Part shown: positions 49,848 through 60,779 of the stretch, in pieces
How the letters are laid out: the number at the start of each line of letters is the position of its first letter
Numbering within the stretch: the first letter of the stretch is position 1
Source of the DNA: Magnolia sinica
Lineage: Eukaryota; Streptophyta; Magnoliopsida; Magnoliales; Magnoliaceae
Assembly (NCBI RefSeq): GCF_029962835.1
Contig: NC_080573.1
Coordinates: 92,499,501 to 92,563,500 of the forward strand
Length of the DNA stretch: 64,000 nt
Direction: 5' to 3'
Translations under genes and position numbers: made by a program
Notes under the pieces: generated by a model
Told to the model about the DNA's origin: nothing
Seen by the model: only the letters and a program-made list of their open reading frames with translations
Database searches by the model: none

Positions 49848-52257
49848 TGTAACGCCCTGTGTTTTCAGAACCCGAGTATACGACTCGTTTTCCAAAAATC
49901 CAAGTGTTAATCTGTAAGGATAGCCAAATTCCACTTATATTTTGTTTCTTTCCTTTTTCTTTTTCAGAGTGAGCGGTTTAGCAGAATATGAATAAACTAA
50001 ACATAAAGGAAATTGCATATACATTCAAATTATACAAGTGGTTGCCCAAATGACTTATACAAACCAATGTCTATATGCTTAACGAAATACAAGAATTACA
50101 CAATTTAATACATGACAATAATAAGATGTAAATAAACTTGAGCTGCAAGATTGGGCAACTCCTCTTGGCAGGCGCAGTCATGCATCCTTGATAATTGTAT
50201 ACTGCTCTTTATCAATTGGACACGAATATCATTTACGCCACCTATACTACCTGTACGGTTAATATATTCGATGAATGAGTGGCCAGCTCAGTATAAATTC
50301 TCCTTAAGATTACACACCGCCGCATTAGGTAAGCATAGTTATAAACCAAAAGGTATTCAAAACAATACATGATGCAGTCTTATTAAATGCATGGATGCAT
50401 GAGTGCACATCAACTGGGGATGCTCATCCAGTTGGCTTTTGGGTGAAACCCATGCATGTGGCCAGTCACCAGTAAAAATACATCGTACATGCGTAGTGCC
50501 AAGCTCACCGAAAGTGGGCCGATACTCGATGGTCTAGGAGCTAGGGAAACGATACCTCAAGTAAATCCTATTAGGCACGTGCTACAATATCCAGAATTAG
50601 CCACTCGTCATCGCCCGTATGCTATGAATGCATGACTGGTCAATCCATTATTTTTCCATTTACAACCAACCAGTTTAATAAAGCTCAAAGGTCATTACGG
50701 GGGGTTCATCACCCAGCGTAGGTCGACAGCTCGGACTTAGTGTCCCATGACCACCATCCCTGGCTCATGAGGCTACCACCTTAGGATGTTTAATAGGAGC
50801 CTATCAACTAGTGGTCAATCATAGTTCAATATACAGGGCTTACCATCGCATGGTTGCACAAAAATAATATATCGAGCCCACATAGGGCAAATACGAAAAC
50901 AAAGCCACATATGGCAAATATCAAAACTAAGCCACATAGAAAAAATATCAAAACTATGTGATAAAAGACCATCCTCAAAAACCACTTAGACACAATAACC
51001 CATGGATGGTGGGCCCACATCAATATTTCATTTAACTCATCATTCAAGTACTACTAAGTCGAAGGTCCATTATAAATACAATCAGTCAAGTTACATCTCA
51101 AATATTTTATAAGTGGGGTTTCCCACTGATTGATGTATCAGTTTAAATTCCATAAGCAATCCACAATAATCCACAGGCATGAGAAAATATGTAAGATAAA
51201 TATTGAGCATGTAATCTAGCATTCGATTTCAACAACTAACACATGTAATTATAAGATAAAGATATCAATTATCAATCGAATATTAAAATAAAAACTATCA
51301 CTTAAGCTAATGGAAAAATGGAAAGCTCAAGGGGAAGAAATTATTACCTTATGTTTTGAACCACCTATATCATCGCTAGGAAATGCGTGTTCCCTTATAT
51401 TTGAATCCTACCATGAATTATGAACTTATACCGTTAGATTCAAACTTAACTCACCATTTATGTTTAAAGTATTGACTTAGGGTTTAGATTACTTAGGTCA
51501 AGGATTTTATCCTAGAGTTTAGGTTTGGGCTAGATTTTTAGGGTTTGAACCCTAGTTGGTGTGCAATTAATTTTAATGTTAATTTAATAATTATAAAGTA
51601 TTTATTAACATTAGTGTTATAATTAATATTACCTAATGTAGCAATAATAATCATTATGATGATACCATTTAGTACATCCCACTATCAATAATAAATATTT
51701 AAGAATGATTAATAAAATACCACTATTTAATAATTACAATTTATTTACAATAACTAATTTTAGTATAAAGAATCTACTAATGTCTAAACATATATAATAT
51801 TAACAATCCTAATAATAAGAGTAGTAACAATTATTAATACATCAAAACAAGTCTAACTTGGGAAGAAAATGTTGACTTACCTACGTTGACTCCATTCGAC
51901 CCACAAGCTCGATTTTATCCCAACTCAAGCCAACTCAGTGAGTCACCCGGGTGTGGTTGGATCTCCATGAGCAATTGTCACCATGCTCTAGTAGGGAAAT
52001 ATGCGTTACTGAACTAAGGGAGGACTTACACTAGGCCATAATCGACTCTGGACAAAGTATGACCCGCTAAGTTGCCAAAACTTGACAACCCGGTGAAAAT
52101 TCATCGAGTCGACTCAGTATCCATACTGCTGCCCCCCATCTTCCTATCTCTCTCCCTTCCTCTCTTCATATGCTGGAACGTCCAGCAATGGACATCCAGC
52201 TTGGCCTTACTCAGGACACACTCGATAGCGAGTTAGGCCCAAATCCACACACACACG

Positions 52258-52320
<63 letters not shown>

Positions 52321-54410
52321 TTTCTTCCTATTTCTTCTCTCTTTTCCTTTCTCTTTCTTTCTTCTCATGACCAGACAGTGTCTGGATCTGACCATACCCA
52401 TCCCTAGCTTGGACCGAACTCGGTCTAGTGAGTCGAACTCATCAGTGAGTCGGGCTGGCTTGGTTCGAGCTGGTGCAGTGACGCACCCACTCTCCTTCTT
52501 CTTCTCTTCTTCATTTTTCCTTCATGCTTCTCTCTTCTTCCTTCCTTCTTTCTCTCATACTTTCTCTCGTCTTTCATCTGCTAAATGTTCAACAACACCA
52601 ATGGACCTGACCTAACTCGCGCATAAAAACAGGGTCGGGTTGGTGCAACAGCCACCCCCCGTTCTCTCTCCTCTCTCACTCACTTTTCTTCTTCTTTTTC
52701 TTCTCTTTCCTCCTGTCAGATATGTCCATCCAGAGCAACTCCCACTCATCCAAATCTCGCCCCGACCCGAGATGACTTGGTGCGGTTTGAACTGGGAAGA
52801 AGGAGCTCAGCTCCAATGGCGGAAATCATCCTGATGCTTTTTCCTTCAATATAGCAATGCTAGAGTGTTTGAATAAGTGTTGTGCAGCTTTTGGTTAAGC
52901 GGTTTTGAAGCTTAGGGTTCGTTTGGGTGGTGGGTTCGAAGCTAGGAGGTTTGGCTGATTTTTCCTCGGGTGGTTGCAATAACCAAAGAAAGACCCGTTG
53001 CTATTCGATCCTACTGCCTTATATTATGTCCTAAATTCCTTTAGAATCGTTAGATAAGGAATGGATGGCCTGGATCGAATCCTATCATTTGGTTTTCTCA
53101 AAACTGTGGGAAGGATAGGCGTTAGTTTTCTTGTAAGGAAACCCTAAACCGTGTGAAGTTATGGATGGTTGATATGGGTCTGTTTGGACGATCCAGATCA
53201 CGCCAGACACCTCTCACACAAATCGCCAACTGTTGCATGGAGTTAGTTTCCGTTTTTGGAAACACTTTGCTTGTAGGCCCTATTTGTATCAAGAATCGTG
53301 TGCATGCACACGTGCTCCTAGGTGTGGGATTAGGTGGGTTTGGTCAGAAGAATCATTCGCACCAGATGGACGGTTCAGATCATGGAAATGGGCCCTGATC
53401 AAAACTACGGACGTCTGTCCGTCCACTGGCGAAAAATAGGAGAAGGGAGAGTTCTTCCCATTTGCGGGAAGGACGAGTCAAACTCGGTTTGACCGTCTCC
53501 ATGGCCTATGCACTGCGGGTGCACTTGCATTGTGTACTCCAACTGCCCAAAAGGGGGGCCCACATGATGCTTACATGAAATCTACACTGTTCATATGTTT
53601 AAGGGGTTCTTTTTGGGACCCTTGGCTGAATGGTTTGTAGATCCAAAATGGGTGGGCCCCACGACTTGATTTTGATCATATTTGTGGATTTGCTTCGATC
53701 CAATGGTGAGATTACATCCAAACTTATCATCTACGGTAAAAAGGCCTTAAGGGTCGTTTGTATGTTTCTACTGTGAATTTTACTACTTGAAAAGTATAAA
53801 TTTTAGTTACTTTATTATAAATTATTTTATATTTTAATCATATCGTGGGCCCCTTTCTGAAAGTGATTACGGTCGTTCATCCTATGATTTTTAAACTATT
53901 TAAATATTTCAGTAATAATGATATTATTATTATTATTACTTATACATTATTATTCATTTACCTTTTATTGTATTATTATTACTCATCCATATTTTCAATA
54001 TGTGGGACCTACACTTCATGCTACATACCTTAAGTTTAGGATTACTGAGCGTAAAAGTGGGCCACTCCAAGTGATCATCTAATTCCCTATCCTCGACATC
54101 CCGATGGTTCAACTAATTCAATGGTTGGATCACTTGATTTAAGGGTGGAGATTCTTACCAATGGCACTAAGGGTCCTAGGGTTTGTCTAATGAAGATCCA
54201 TGGTTGAATTAGCGGTCCAATGGTCTAAGTGTGACGATCAAGTGATAGGGCTTCAAGCCGGACCCTGATGAATGGTGGATTTGGTGATATATGACCCCAA
54301 TTTGATACTTAAGGTACATTTTCAAGAGAATGTGACTATCCTTCTTAAGAATCAATATAAGTTGAATTACAATGGTAATACCCAAATACTGAAAAGTACG
54401 GGGTGTTACA
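49848..54410. mobile_element. Solo LTR, 4.56 kb, Ty3/gypsy Tekay/Del-type
   Basis: Ends TGTAACGCCC / GGGGTGTTACA, the inverted ends usual in chromovirus Tekay/Del LTRs. A perfect 5 bp target duplication, TGTAG, flanks it. The interior is noncoding: a GC-richer zone with 'gcatgagtgcacatcaactg' (50400-50830), AT-rich 51380-51850, 'cgagtcgactcagt' motifs, (TC)28 at 52261-52316, and pyrimidine-rich 52480-52720. No gag, pol or primer site is present, so the internal part was lost by LTR-LTR recombination. Frames such as 52170-52370 are microsatellite translations. Confidence 0.85.
52261..52316. repeat. (TC)28 microsatellite
   Basis: Perfect TC run after a short (CA)n; inside the solo LTR. Confidence 0.95.
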
Positions 54411-54945
54411 TGTAGGCCCCACCTTTGATGTAGGCCATCCATCATGCATGGGCCCACCTTCGATGTGGGTTGTGTTTATCATTGACACCTTTGACATGGA
54501 CCATCCATTATGTGGGGCCCACCTTGATGTGGGTCGTCCATTATGTGGGGTCCACCTTCGATGTCCACCACCCCATCATGTGGAGCCCACCTTTGATGTG
54601 GACCATCCATTTTGTGGGCCCCACCTTCAATGTTATTTTCTATCATGTGGGACCACCTTCACCACCCCTTATATGGAGCCCACCTTCTATATGGACCATC
54701 CGTCATGTAGGCTCCACCTTCAATTTGGGTTGTCCATCATGCAAGCCCTCTTTGGATGTGGCCACCAACCATTAGGGTCCTACCTTTGTTGTGGATAATC
54801 CATTATGTGGGATCACCTTGATGTGGATCATCTATAATGTGTGGTCAAAGGGCCAACCTTTGATGTGGACCATCCATCATGTGGGCCCTCCGTTGATATT
54901 GATTGCCCATCATGTGGGGCCTCCTTTGGTACAGACCATTCATCA

Positions 54946-54948
<3 letters not shown>
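54411..54948. repeat. Minisatellite of 'catcatgtggggcccacctt' units, right part
   Basis: About 15 diverged copies of a 30-36 bp unit: 'cacctttgatgtaggccatccatcatg' and variants. It is continuous with 49460-49847 if the solo LTR is removed. It is rich in GGCCC and CCATCATG, and all frames are repeat by-products. Confidence 0.85.

Positions 54949-54949
<1 letters not shown>

Positions 54950-54995
<46 letters not shown>
54950..54995. repeat. (GA)n microsatellite
   Basis: About 23 GA units, followed by an A-run at 55028-55043. Confidence 0.95.
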
Positions 54996-55001
<6 letters not shown>

Positions 55002-55199
55002 GAAAAATAGTAAGTTTAAAAGCAAGGAAAAAAAAAAAAAAAAACTTTTTGGAGATAAATATCTTTCATTGCAAAAGTTACTTTTACAATGACACTTACC
55101 AAATTAACTTACGTTAAAATAATAATAATAATAAAATAACTTATTAACTTAACATAAGTTTAAAAAAATTTACTTATTAGGTAGTATCCAAACAGGCCA

Positions 55200-55540
55200 A
55201 CGACAACCCATGAGAAGTTGAACAGCCTCAAAACCAATTTCAGATGCAAGCGTCTATGAACATCATTGACCCTTCTAATTCCCAGGCCCCTTTCTTGAAT
55301 CAGATTAGAAACACAGTGCAATGCGATCCAGTATGTCTTCTTACCATACTCAGACCGGCCCCAAACGAAATTTACATAGTTTTAATTGACAAACAATACT
55401 TTTTGGAGATCGAAAGACTGATAACAAGTGTATCCTGGAATGCTGGTGCTGAGGACATGCTTGATCAATATCAGACAACATTCAAATTGTTCCTAAGCTA
55501 GGATGTGTTAAACATTCTCAAACTTTTCTTCCTCCCTTTT
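55200..55540 (-). pseudogene. LINE (L1-type) reverse transcriptase scrap
   Basis: Minus-strand translation across 55540-55200 gives FVWGRSEYGKKTYWIAL, then ERGLGIRRVNDVHRRLHLKL, the phrase after the RT domain in plant L1 elements (usually GGLGIRRLSDVN). Only this part survives. It lies on the same strand as the larger LINE at 62513-64000, which lacks an equivalent clear copy of this phrase. Confidence 0.55.
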
Positions 55541-56850
55541 TGACAGAAAAAGGATCGGTTATGGTCCACAATACCATAGGCTTACCCTATTGCACTTTTT
55601 TGCCACCAACGTCACAAAGGTAAGAATCCAATCTTTTAAAAGGTGAGGAAGATCACCCTTTTTCAAAATCAGGATGCTCCATTCATGAGGCAGGCCAAAC
55701 TCGTATACTGGTTTATTAATTTTATGGTATGGATATGGAAAACCTGACCATGTTATATCATATCAATCATAATGCTAACCTATTGCATGGTTCGAATGTT
55801 CTGTACACGTAATGTTGGTGGGAAAAAAAATGCACAGTACAGAAAGCCTAAGGTACAGGGCAGAAATTTATCTCTATATTTCACTCTTTGTAACCCTCTG
55901 CATTTCCATTTCGTGCCTTTTAAGGCCATGTTTTTTTTTAAAGGACTGAGGAAAAAGAACCAAAAAAGAAAGAAACTCGAGTTTGGCTTCTTAGTAGAAT
56001 TTCCAAAATGCTTAAAATGAGGCTCTTTTGTTTTGCATTGAAACAATATCTTTCCTACAACATGAGTATTGTTTCGAGGTTTTTTGACATTCTACTACCA
56101 TGTCAAAATCCTTGACTTAGAAGCACTATAACAACAACAACAACAAGGCAGCAAGGAAGAAACCCGCAACAATAAAAATTTGAGGAAAAAAAAAAGAAAA
56201 AAAAGAAAACAGAGATTATACGCATGTCGAGAATGACATGCAAGAGTATAAAAAAATGCTCCCCAACAGATAGATCTTCTATTGGAAATGGAGAATCGTT
56301 GGAAGTCACCTACTTTTGCGCCCATCAGCTTCCATTTGCTTCTCCATTAACAAGCAAAAACGAAAATTGACAATTCAAGCACCAATCACTCCCGATATTC
56401 TCCATGGACAGACCTGAGAAATTGCCCAAGAAATACCTTTGAGGAATCCCTCTTGATAACGACCAGAAAAATGCAGCTAATGGCCACCTGAACCGCCGCT
56501 AACATTGCTGCCATCTCCACCTAATCTCTCATTACAAAAGGACCATAAAAACAGCAAGTACTGACTAAAACACTTGTATCACAAACCACTCCTCACATCA
56601 CTGGTATTAGCAGAACAAACAGCCATAGAAGCTAATTTTGAAATGAGCCACAGAAGCTAATTTGAAATGATCCAGAGGAACTGACCGAATGGGCGAGGCC
56701 CAATCTTTCTTCCACTCGCACTAAGAGCACCTCTAGCCATATCATGCTGAACGTCATGCTGGAGACAACCCTCAACTCTGTGGTCGACTCTCACCCATTC
56801 AGCGATGGACCTGAAGATCTTTGAAACAGTGGCTTGGATCAAGCTTCTTT
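55541..56850. other. Intergenic/downstream region, no gene seen
   Basis: No supported coding frame. It includes an (ACA)n run at 56131-56147 and homopolymer A/G runs at 56185-56210. The stretch nearest 57047 is probably 3' UTR of the TIC100-like gene. Confidence 0.5.
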
Positions 56851-56851
56851 T

Positions 56852-56857
56852 TTTATT
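56852..56857 (-). terminator. Candidate poly(A) signal of the TIC100-like gene
   Basis: AATAAA on minus, about 190 bases after the stop codon at 57048. Other signals cannot be excluded. Confidence 0.35.
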
Positions 56858-57047
56858 TTGTCATCAAAAGCCAAAGACAGCCTCAACAAAGAATCATTAT
56901 GCTTAGAATTCTGACCCCCGAAAAAAAGCCCGCAAAATACCCTTCTATTTTACGGAATACATCAGTCACAGCAAAACATGATTTGGACAGACTACAATTC
57001 TTGAAGTTCAAATCAAATTTAGAGAGTATGCCATGCATCAAGTAAAA

Positions 57048-57422
57048 TTAGCAGTACAATAATCTTGAAGGGTTTAAGGGTACGTGCATGGACAGTATGT
57101 TATGCTGATTCTTTTCGGGATTTGTATGCAGCTTGTGATGGTGAGCCAGTTTTCCCACACTCGAGGTAGCTTTTAATTGTGCAGAAGTTCCAGGACCCGA
57201 CAAAATCTGAGCTAGTGAATGCAGCTGAGAAAACCTGCCGTTTTTCTTCTGAAAGCTCCGGTGTTCTTGTGCCGCCCTCATTGTTGCATGTGGCCTGAAC
57301 AGACATGGAAAATGCACCGACTGCACTGTTTGCAAAGGACCCACAGGGATCTCAAGACAAGAATCAGAAAGCTTGGTAGCTGCAGGCGATCTTCTTCCTT
57401 TTTTCCATGATACAAAGGATTC
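57048..57422 (-). CDS. TIC100: TIC100-like protein, last exon
   Basis: Encodes the C-terminal 124 residues and a stop (TAA at 57048-57050), beginning ESFVSWKKGRRSPAATKLSD and ending with the segment HTNPEKNQHNILSMHVPL. The exon starts after an acceptor TTCTGCAG (57430-57423), and its frame joins the previous exon in phase 0. The basic, Ser-rich tail with a QLHSLAQIL phrase resembles, from memory, the end of Arabidopsis TIC100/EMB1211, a 1-MDa TIC complex subunit of the chloroplast inner envelope required for protein import. Without alignment the identity is a recognition, not proof. Confidence 0.65.
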   Translation of the reverse strand, partial: ESFVSWKKGRRSPAATKLSDSCLEIPVGPLQTVQSVHFPCLFRPHATMRAAQEHRSFQKKNGRFSQLHSLAQILSGPGTSAQLKATSSVGKLAHHHKLHTNPEKNQHNILSMHVPLNPSRLLYC

Positions 57423-57590
57423 CTGCAGAATGGACGGGACCTACGAATCCAACAATAAACAGTTTAAACTAGCATCCCGAGAATTGAATCTGACGAACAA
57501 ATGGTTTGGAGCTCAACCGCCCTTATCAATGAGCTGATGAGATCAACAACCAAATTAAAATTTCTAAGAGAAAGAGGAAAAAAGGATGAG

Positions 57591-57700
57591 GGTGCATTTG
57601 GTTGCATAAATATCATGAAATATAATTAAATTATGAACCAAATTAGACTGATTAATCATGAAATTTCATGATATTTGGTACAAGTACAACCAAACGCACC
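57591..57700. mobile_element. MITE, 110 bp, in the TIC100-like intron
   Basis: Inverted ends GGTGCATTTGGTTGCA / GGTGCGTTTGGTTGTA, with a second inner inverted pair atcatgaaat/atttcatgat, so the whole folds as a hairpin. It lies within the 595 bp intron 57423-58017, away from splice sites. No clear target duplication. Confidence 0.7.
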
Positions 57701-58017
57701 TAAGCAAAAAATCTATAGCATTTAAGACGAGATTTGAGTACTCCAATATTAACTTCAAGAACTCACGTTGAATAATCAGAGTAACTCATTTCTTTCTATA
57801 AAACCCTAAAATGGAGTACTTGAAGAACAACAGCTTGAAAAAGATACCGAAAAAATCCTAGCATCGGAGTTCTAAACCCAAGTCAATGCAGTAGTCAACT
57901 GCATTTCAATTTGAGCGGGTCTCGGGAATGTCGAGTTCTAAAGTTTTCAGAACTTGGTTTTCAAAAATAGAAAGTTATTGGAGTTACAAAAGCCATGTAT
58001 ATTTGGACAGAACTCAC

Positions 58018-58748
58018 CACCGATGCGAGGCTGCAAGAAGCAAAGGACATTGAAGTTGCAGCAAAAGTAGACTTCCCATTTTTGCTTCCCTTCTTATCAT
58101 CCTTCGTCGAGTCCGGCCCCATTACTCGACCCTCTTCAAGGACTGAGCCAAAGCTTGTTGGTGACTCTTCATCCTCATCTTCTTCCTCTTCTTGATCCGA
58201 ATCCATGTTGTCTTCATGGAGAGAAGCCAAAGCATCCTCAGCCTTTTCATCCATCACGGCTTTTTTCTCCTCCTCTTTCTGCTTCATCTTTAGCTCCATC
58301 TCCATGTCTTCCATTGCCTCTTCCAAACATAATTCAGCCTCAATGAACTCTAGCTCCTGCTCTATCAACTTGAGTTTCATTTCGCTCTCTTTCTTCTTTT
58401 CTTCAGTCCATTTCTCAAGTCTTTCGAAGAAAGGCCGGCATGCACTTTCCACAGCTGCTATGAAGCTCGCCAATTTGCTTTCCTTCTTGATGCCTTTCAC
58501 AGATCGCCCAAAGAACTCATCATAGCCAAGTGGTAGGAATTCAACCTTCGCTGGGTCCACATCCTCCCCGTCTTTAAGATTTGGCTGCCAAAATAAGCGG
58601 ACACCATGTTCCTCGTCTTCTACGAAGTTTATGAACCGTCCAGTGGGTGTGTGTAGAATGAGTGGGTCTTCGGTATATATGAGCTTGGATGGGTCTTCAG
58701 GATCTGGCTCTGGTTCCTTGTTTACAAGAACAAATTCTGGACTCTTAT
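58018..58748 (-). CDS. TIC100: TIC100-like protein, penultimate exon
   Basis: 731 nt between an acceptor TCCTCCAG (58756-58749) and a donor GTG|GTGAGT (58017). It encodes 243 codons plus two bases. Order of parts: a conserved region (KSPEFVLVNKEPEPDPEDP, then LILHTPTGRFINFVEDEEHG, VEFLPLGYDEFFGR), a long charged helix (about 60 residues of E/K, WTEEKKKESEMKLKLIEQEL), an acidic run (SDQEEEEDEDEE) and a Ser-rich end. This matches my memory of the C-terminal third of TIC100/EMB1211, a MORN-repeat subunit of the plastid inner-envelope translocon with TIC20, TIC56 and TIC214. The MORN repeats belong in upstream exons, which are not in this window. Codons and frame are clean, unlike all other frames here except copia A. 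Confidence 0.7.
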
Positions 58749-59256
58749 CTGGAGGAACAAACATGTGTAACATCATGCCAAAGAAAAGAAGGTCAAGTCA
58801 GGCACATTGTTAAGTTAGAGTGAACGTGAAAAAAATAAAAAATAAAAATTTTAAAAAAAGGCAACAGAAAGAATAAGAAACGATCCAAATGAAAATTGAT
58901 TAGTACTTAGTAGGGAAACAGAGAAATCCATTAAAAATCATACAATATAGAGTTGACCTCAAAACGCAATGAGAAAAAACCAATATACAGTGACAAGTTT
59001 TCATCTTATTAAGTTATTTTGGAGTTAGGAAAATCCACTGAGCTATTTTATCAACTGAACAAAACGAATATTTTGCCTACTGAACAAAATGGAAAATCTT
59101 TTTAATGGACAAATACGGAGAAGAAACATCTGCTTCAAAACACTCGAAGCGCTCATACATTTGAGCAATAGATATTTGAGAGAAATGGACATGCATTTAA
59201 TTCGGACCAACATTTCTCCTCTTAATTAGAATTGGTTCTATCTAGGCCATGGCCAT
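58749..59256 (-). other. Intron sequence upstream of the TIC100-like exon
   Basis: AT-rich, no coding frame. From the acceptor at 58749 back to 59256 I see no donor-linked exon. Confidence 0.45.
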
Positions 59257-59972
59257 CTAGAAATAAGCTTTAAGCTAACTGACCCTTTTGGTGAGAGATG
59301 ATTCTTATTGGCTGATACAACATGGTAATAATCATATTTATCCGACGATTATTTGTCTTCAATGTCCCTTGCAACATAGAAGAAACAGATACTGGAGATG
59401 AAGAAGAGAGACTAATTCTGAATCAATCATCTTCATTTTCATTATATGGCCGATCTTTATTTAGGTCGAGTCCATTCCAAGGATAGGTTGACTAACTTTA
59501 GTTGAGGATGGCTTCTTCAAATAAAGAATGATTTTCAGATAGGGTTTGATTACGAAGTTGTTTTAACAGCTAGAAATAAACTTTAAGCTAACTGACACAT
59601 TTGGTAAGAGATGATTCTTATTGGCTGATACAACATGTTAATAATCATATTTATCCCACCATTATTTGTCTTCAATGTCCCTTGCAACATAGAAGAGAGA
59701 TACTGGAGATGATGAAGAGAGACTAATTCTGAAGCAATCATCTTCATTTTCATTATATGGCCTATCTTTATTTAGGTCGAGTCCATTCCAAGGATAGTTT
59801 GACTAACTTTACTGAGAATGGCTCCTTCAAATAAAGACTGATTTTCAGATAGGGTTTGATTACGAAGTTGTTTTAACAGCTAGAAATAAGCTTTAAGCTA
59901 ACTGACCCTTTTTGTAAGAGATAATTCTTATTGGCTGATACAACATGGTAATAATCGTATTTATCCCACCGT
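59257..59972. repeat. Tandem repeat, unit about 310 bp, 2.3 copies
   Basis: Units start CTAGAAATAAGCTTTAAGC at 59257, 59570 and 59880; the third ends near 59972. The copies are about 90% alike by eye, with small indels (a 6 bp loss near 59695). No protein-like frame is intact. It lies between the host exon and the viral relic. Confidence 0.85.
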
Positions 59973-60750
59973 TTAATGAAGATAAGTCTAGAAAAAGATG
60001 GAGGAATGATTTCTATAACAATAACATAACACCATTTCAAGATCCCTGGAATTCCATATTTGAAAAAGAATCGAAGAAGATTAACTTTGATCAGAAGAAA
60101 TTTTAAAGATAATCACAGCAAACACTTCATTCAGTGTTTTGAGAAGGATGGCTAAAGAAGTGCCATAAGGAAGTGCCATAAGGTTTCCACTAAAAGATGA
60201 ATCAATTTGGAATATGAGAGGAAAACTAGTTGGAAAATCGAATAAACCATGATTAAGTTGTTTATTTTGTATGAATAAGACAATTTCCTAGGTCATTTGA
60301 TGATCCCAGTAATTATAATAATGAGGATCATAATGGGATGGAAATATTTTTGGAGTTTGAAAGGATCTTCCATTATTTTAAAGGGGAATAATATCATGGA
60401 TTGAGAGATCGGAATAGGCATAGTCAGTTACTAATTCCTCAAATAGTGCTTAATTTTGGCACTATGGGTTTCTTCTAGATTTTTATTTATTTAATATATT
60501 GTGATTTTCCTTGGGCTTCAGGAATAAGATGATAACCCAGAAGTACATATTCTGACACGAGACCTAGAATTGATCATTTAGATATTAAATCAATTTGTTC
60601 TTAAAAAAAATATAAAAAAGGTGTGGTCCTAAGACATAAAGACTCAATTCTAATAATTTGTCAGAGCTGGAATTAGCTTGATTTGAGCTAATATTAGCCG
60701 GAGAATAATGGTTTCTTTAGTCAGGGATGCCTTCCTTGCAGAAGGGGACC
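59973..60750. other. Unassigned, AT-rich
   Basis: No gene seen. Short plus-strand open stretches at 59980-60110 and 60290-60400 have plausible residue mix but no recognised family. They could be viral leftovers of the neighbouring relic; this is not established. Confidence 0.4.
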
Positions 60751-60779
60751 ACTTGTAAGGTGAAAACATTGGCTTTAAA

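Noticed and set aside
52170-52401. Open frames rich in Leu-Ser or Arg-Glu on both strands
   Set aside because: They are translations of the (TC)28 microsatellite in the solo LTR.
58155-58525. Plus-strand frames over the TIC100-like exon (Ser-rich, 60-106 codons)
   Set aside because: Antisense shadows of the charged helix and acidic run; the minus frame has splice sites and conserved phrases.
59980-60400. Plus-strand viral movement or coat protein
   Set aside because: The open stretches are short and I could not match them to a known caulimovirid domain; they are also on the opposite strand to the polymerase relic.
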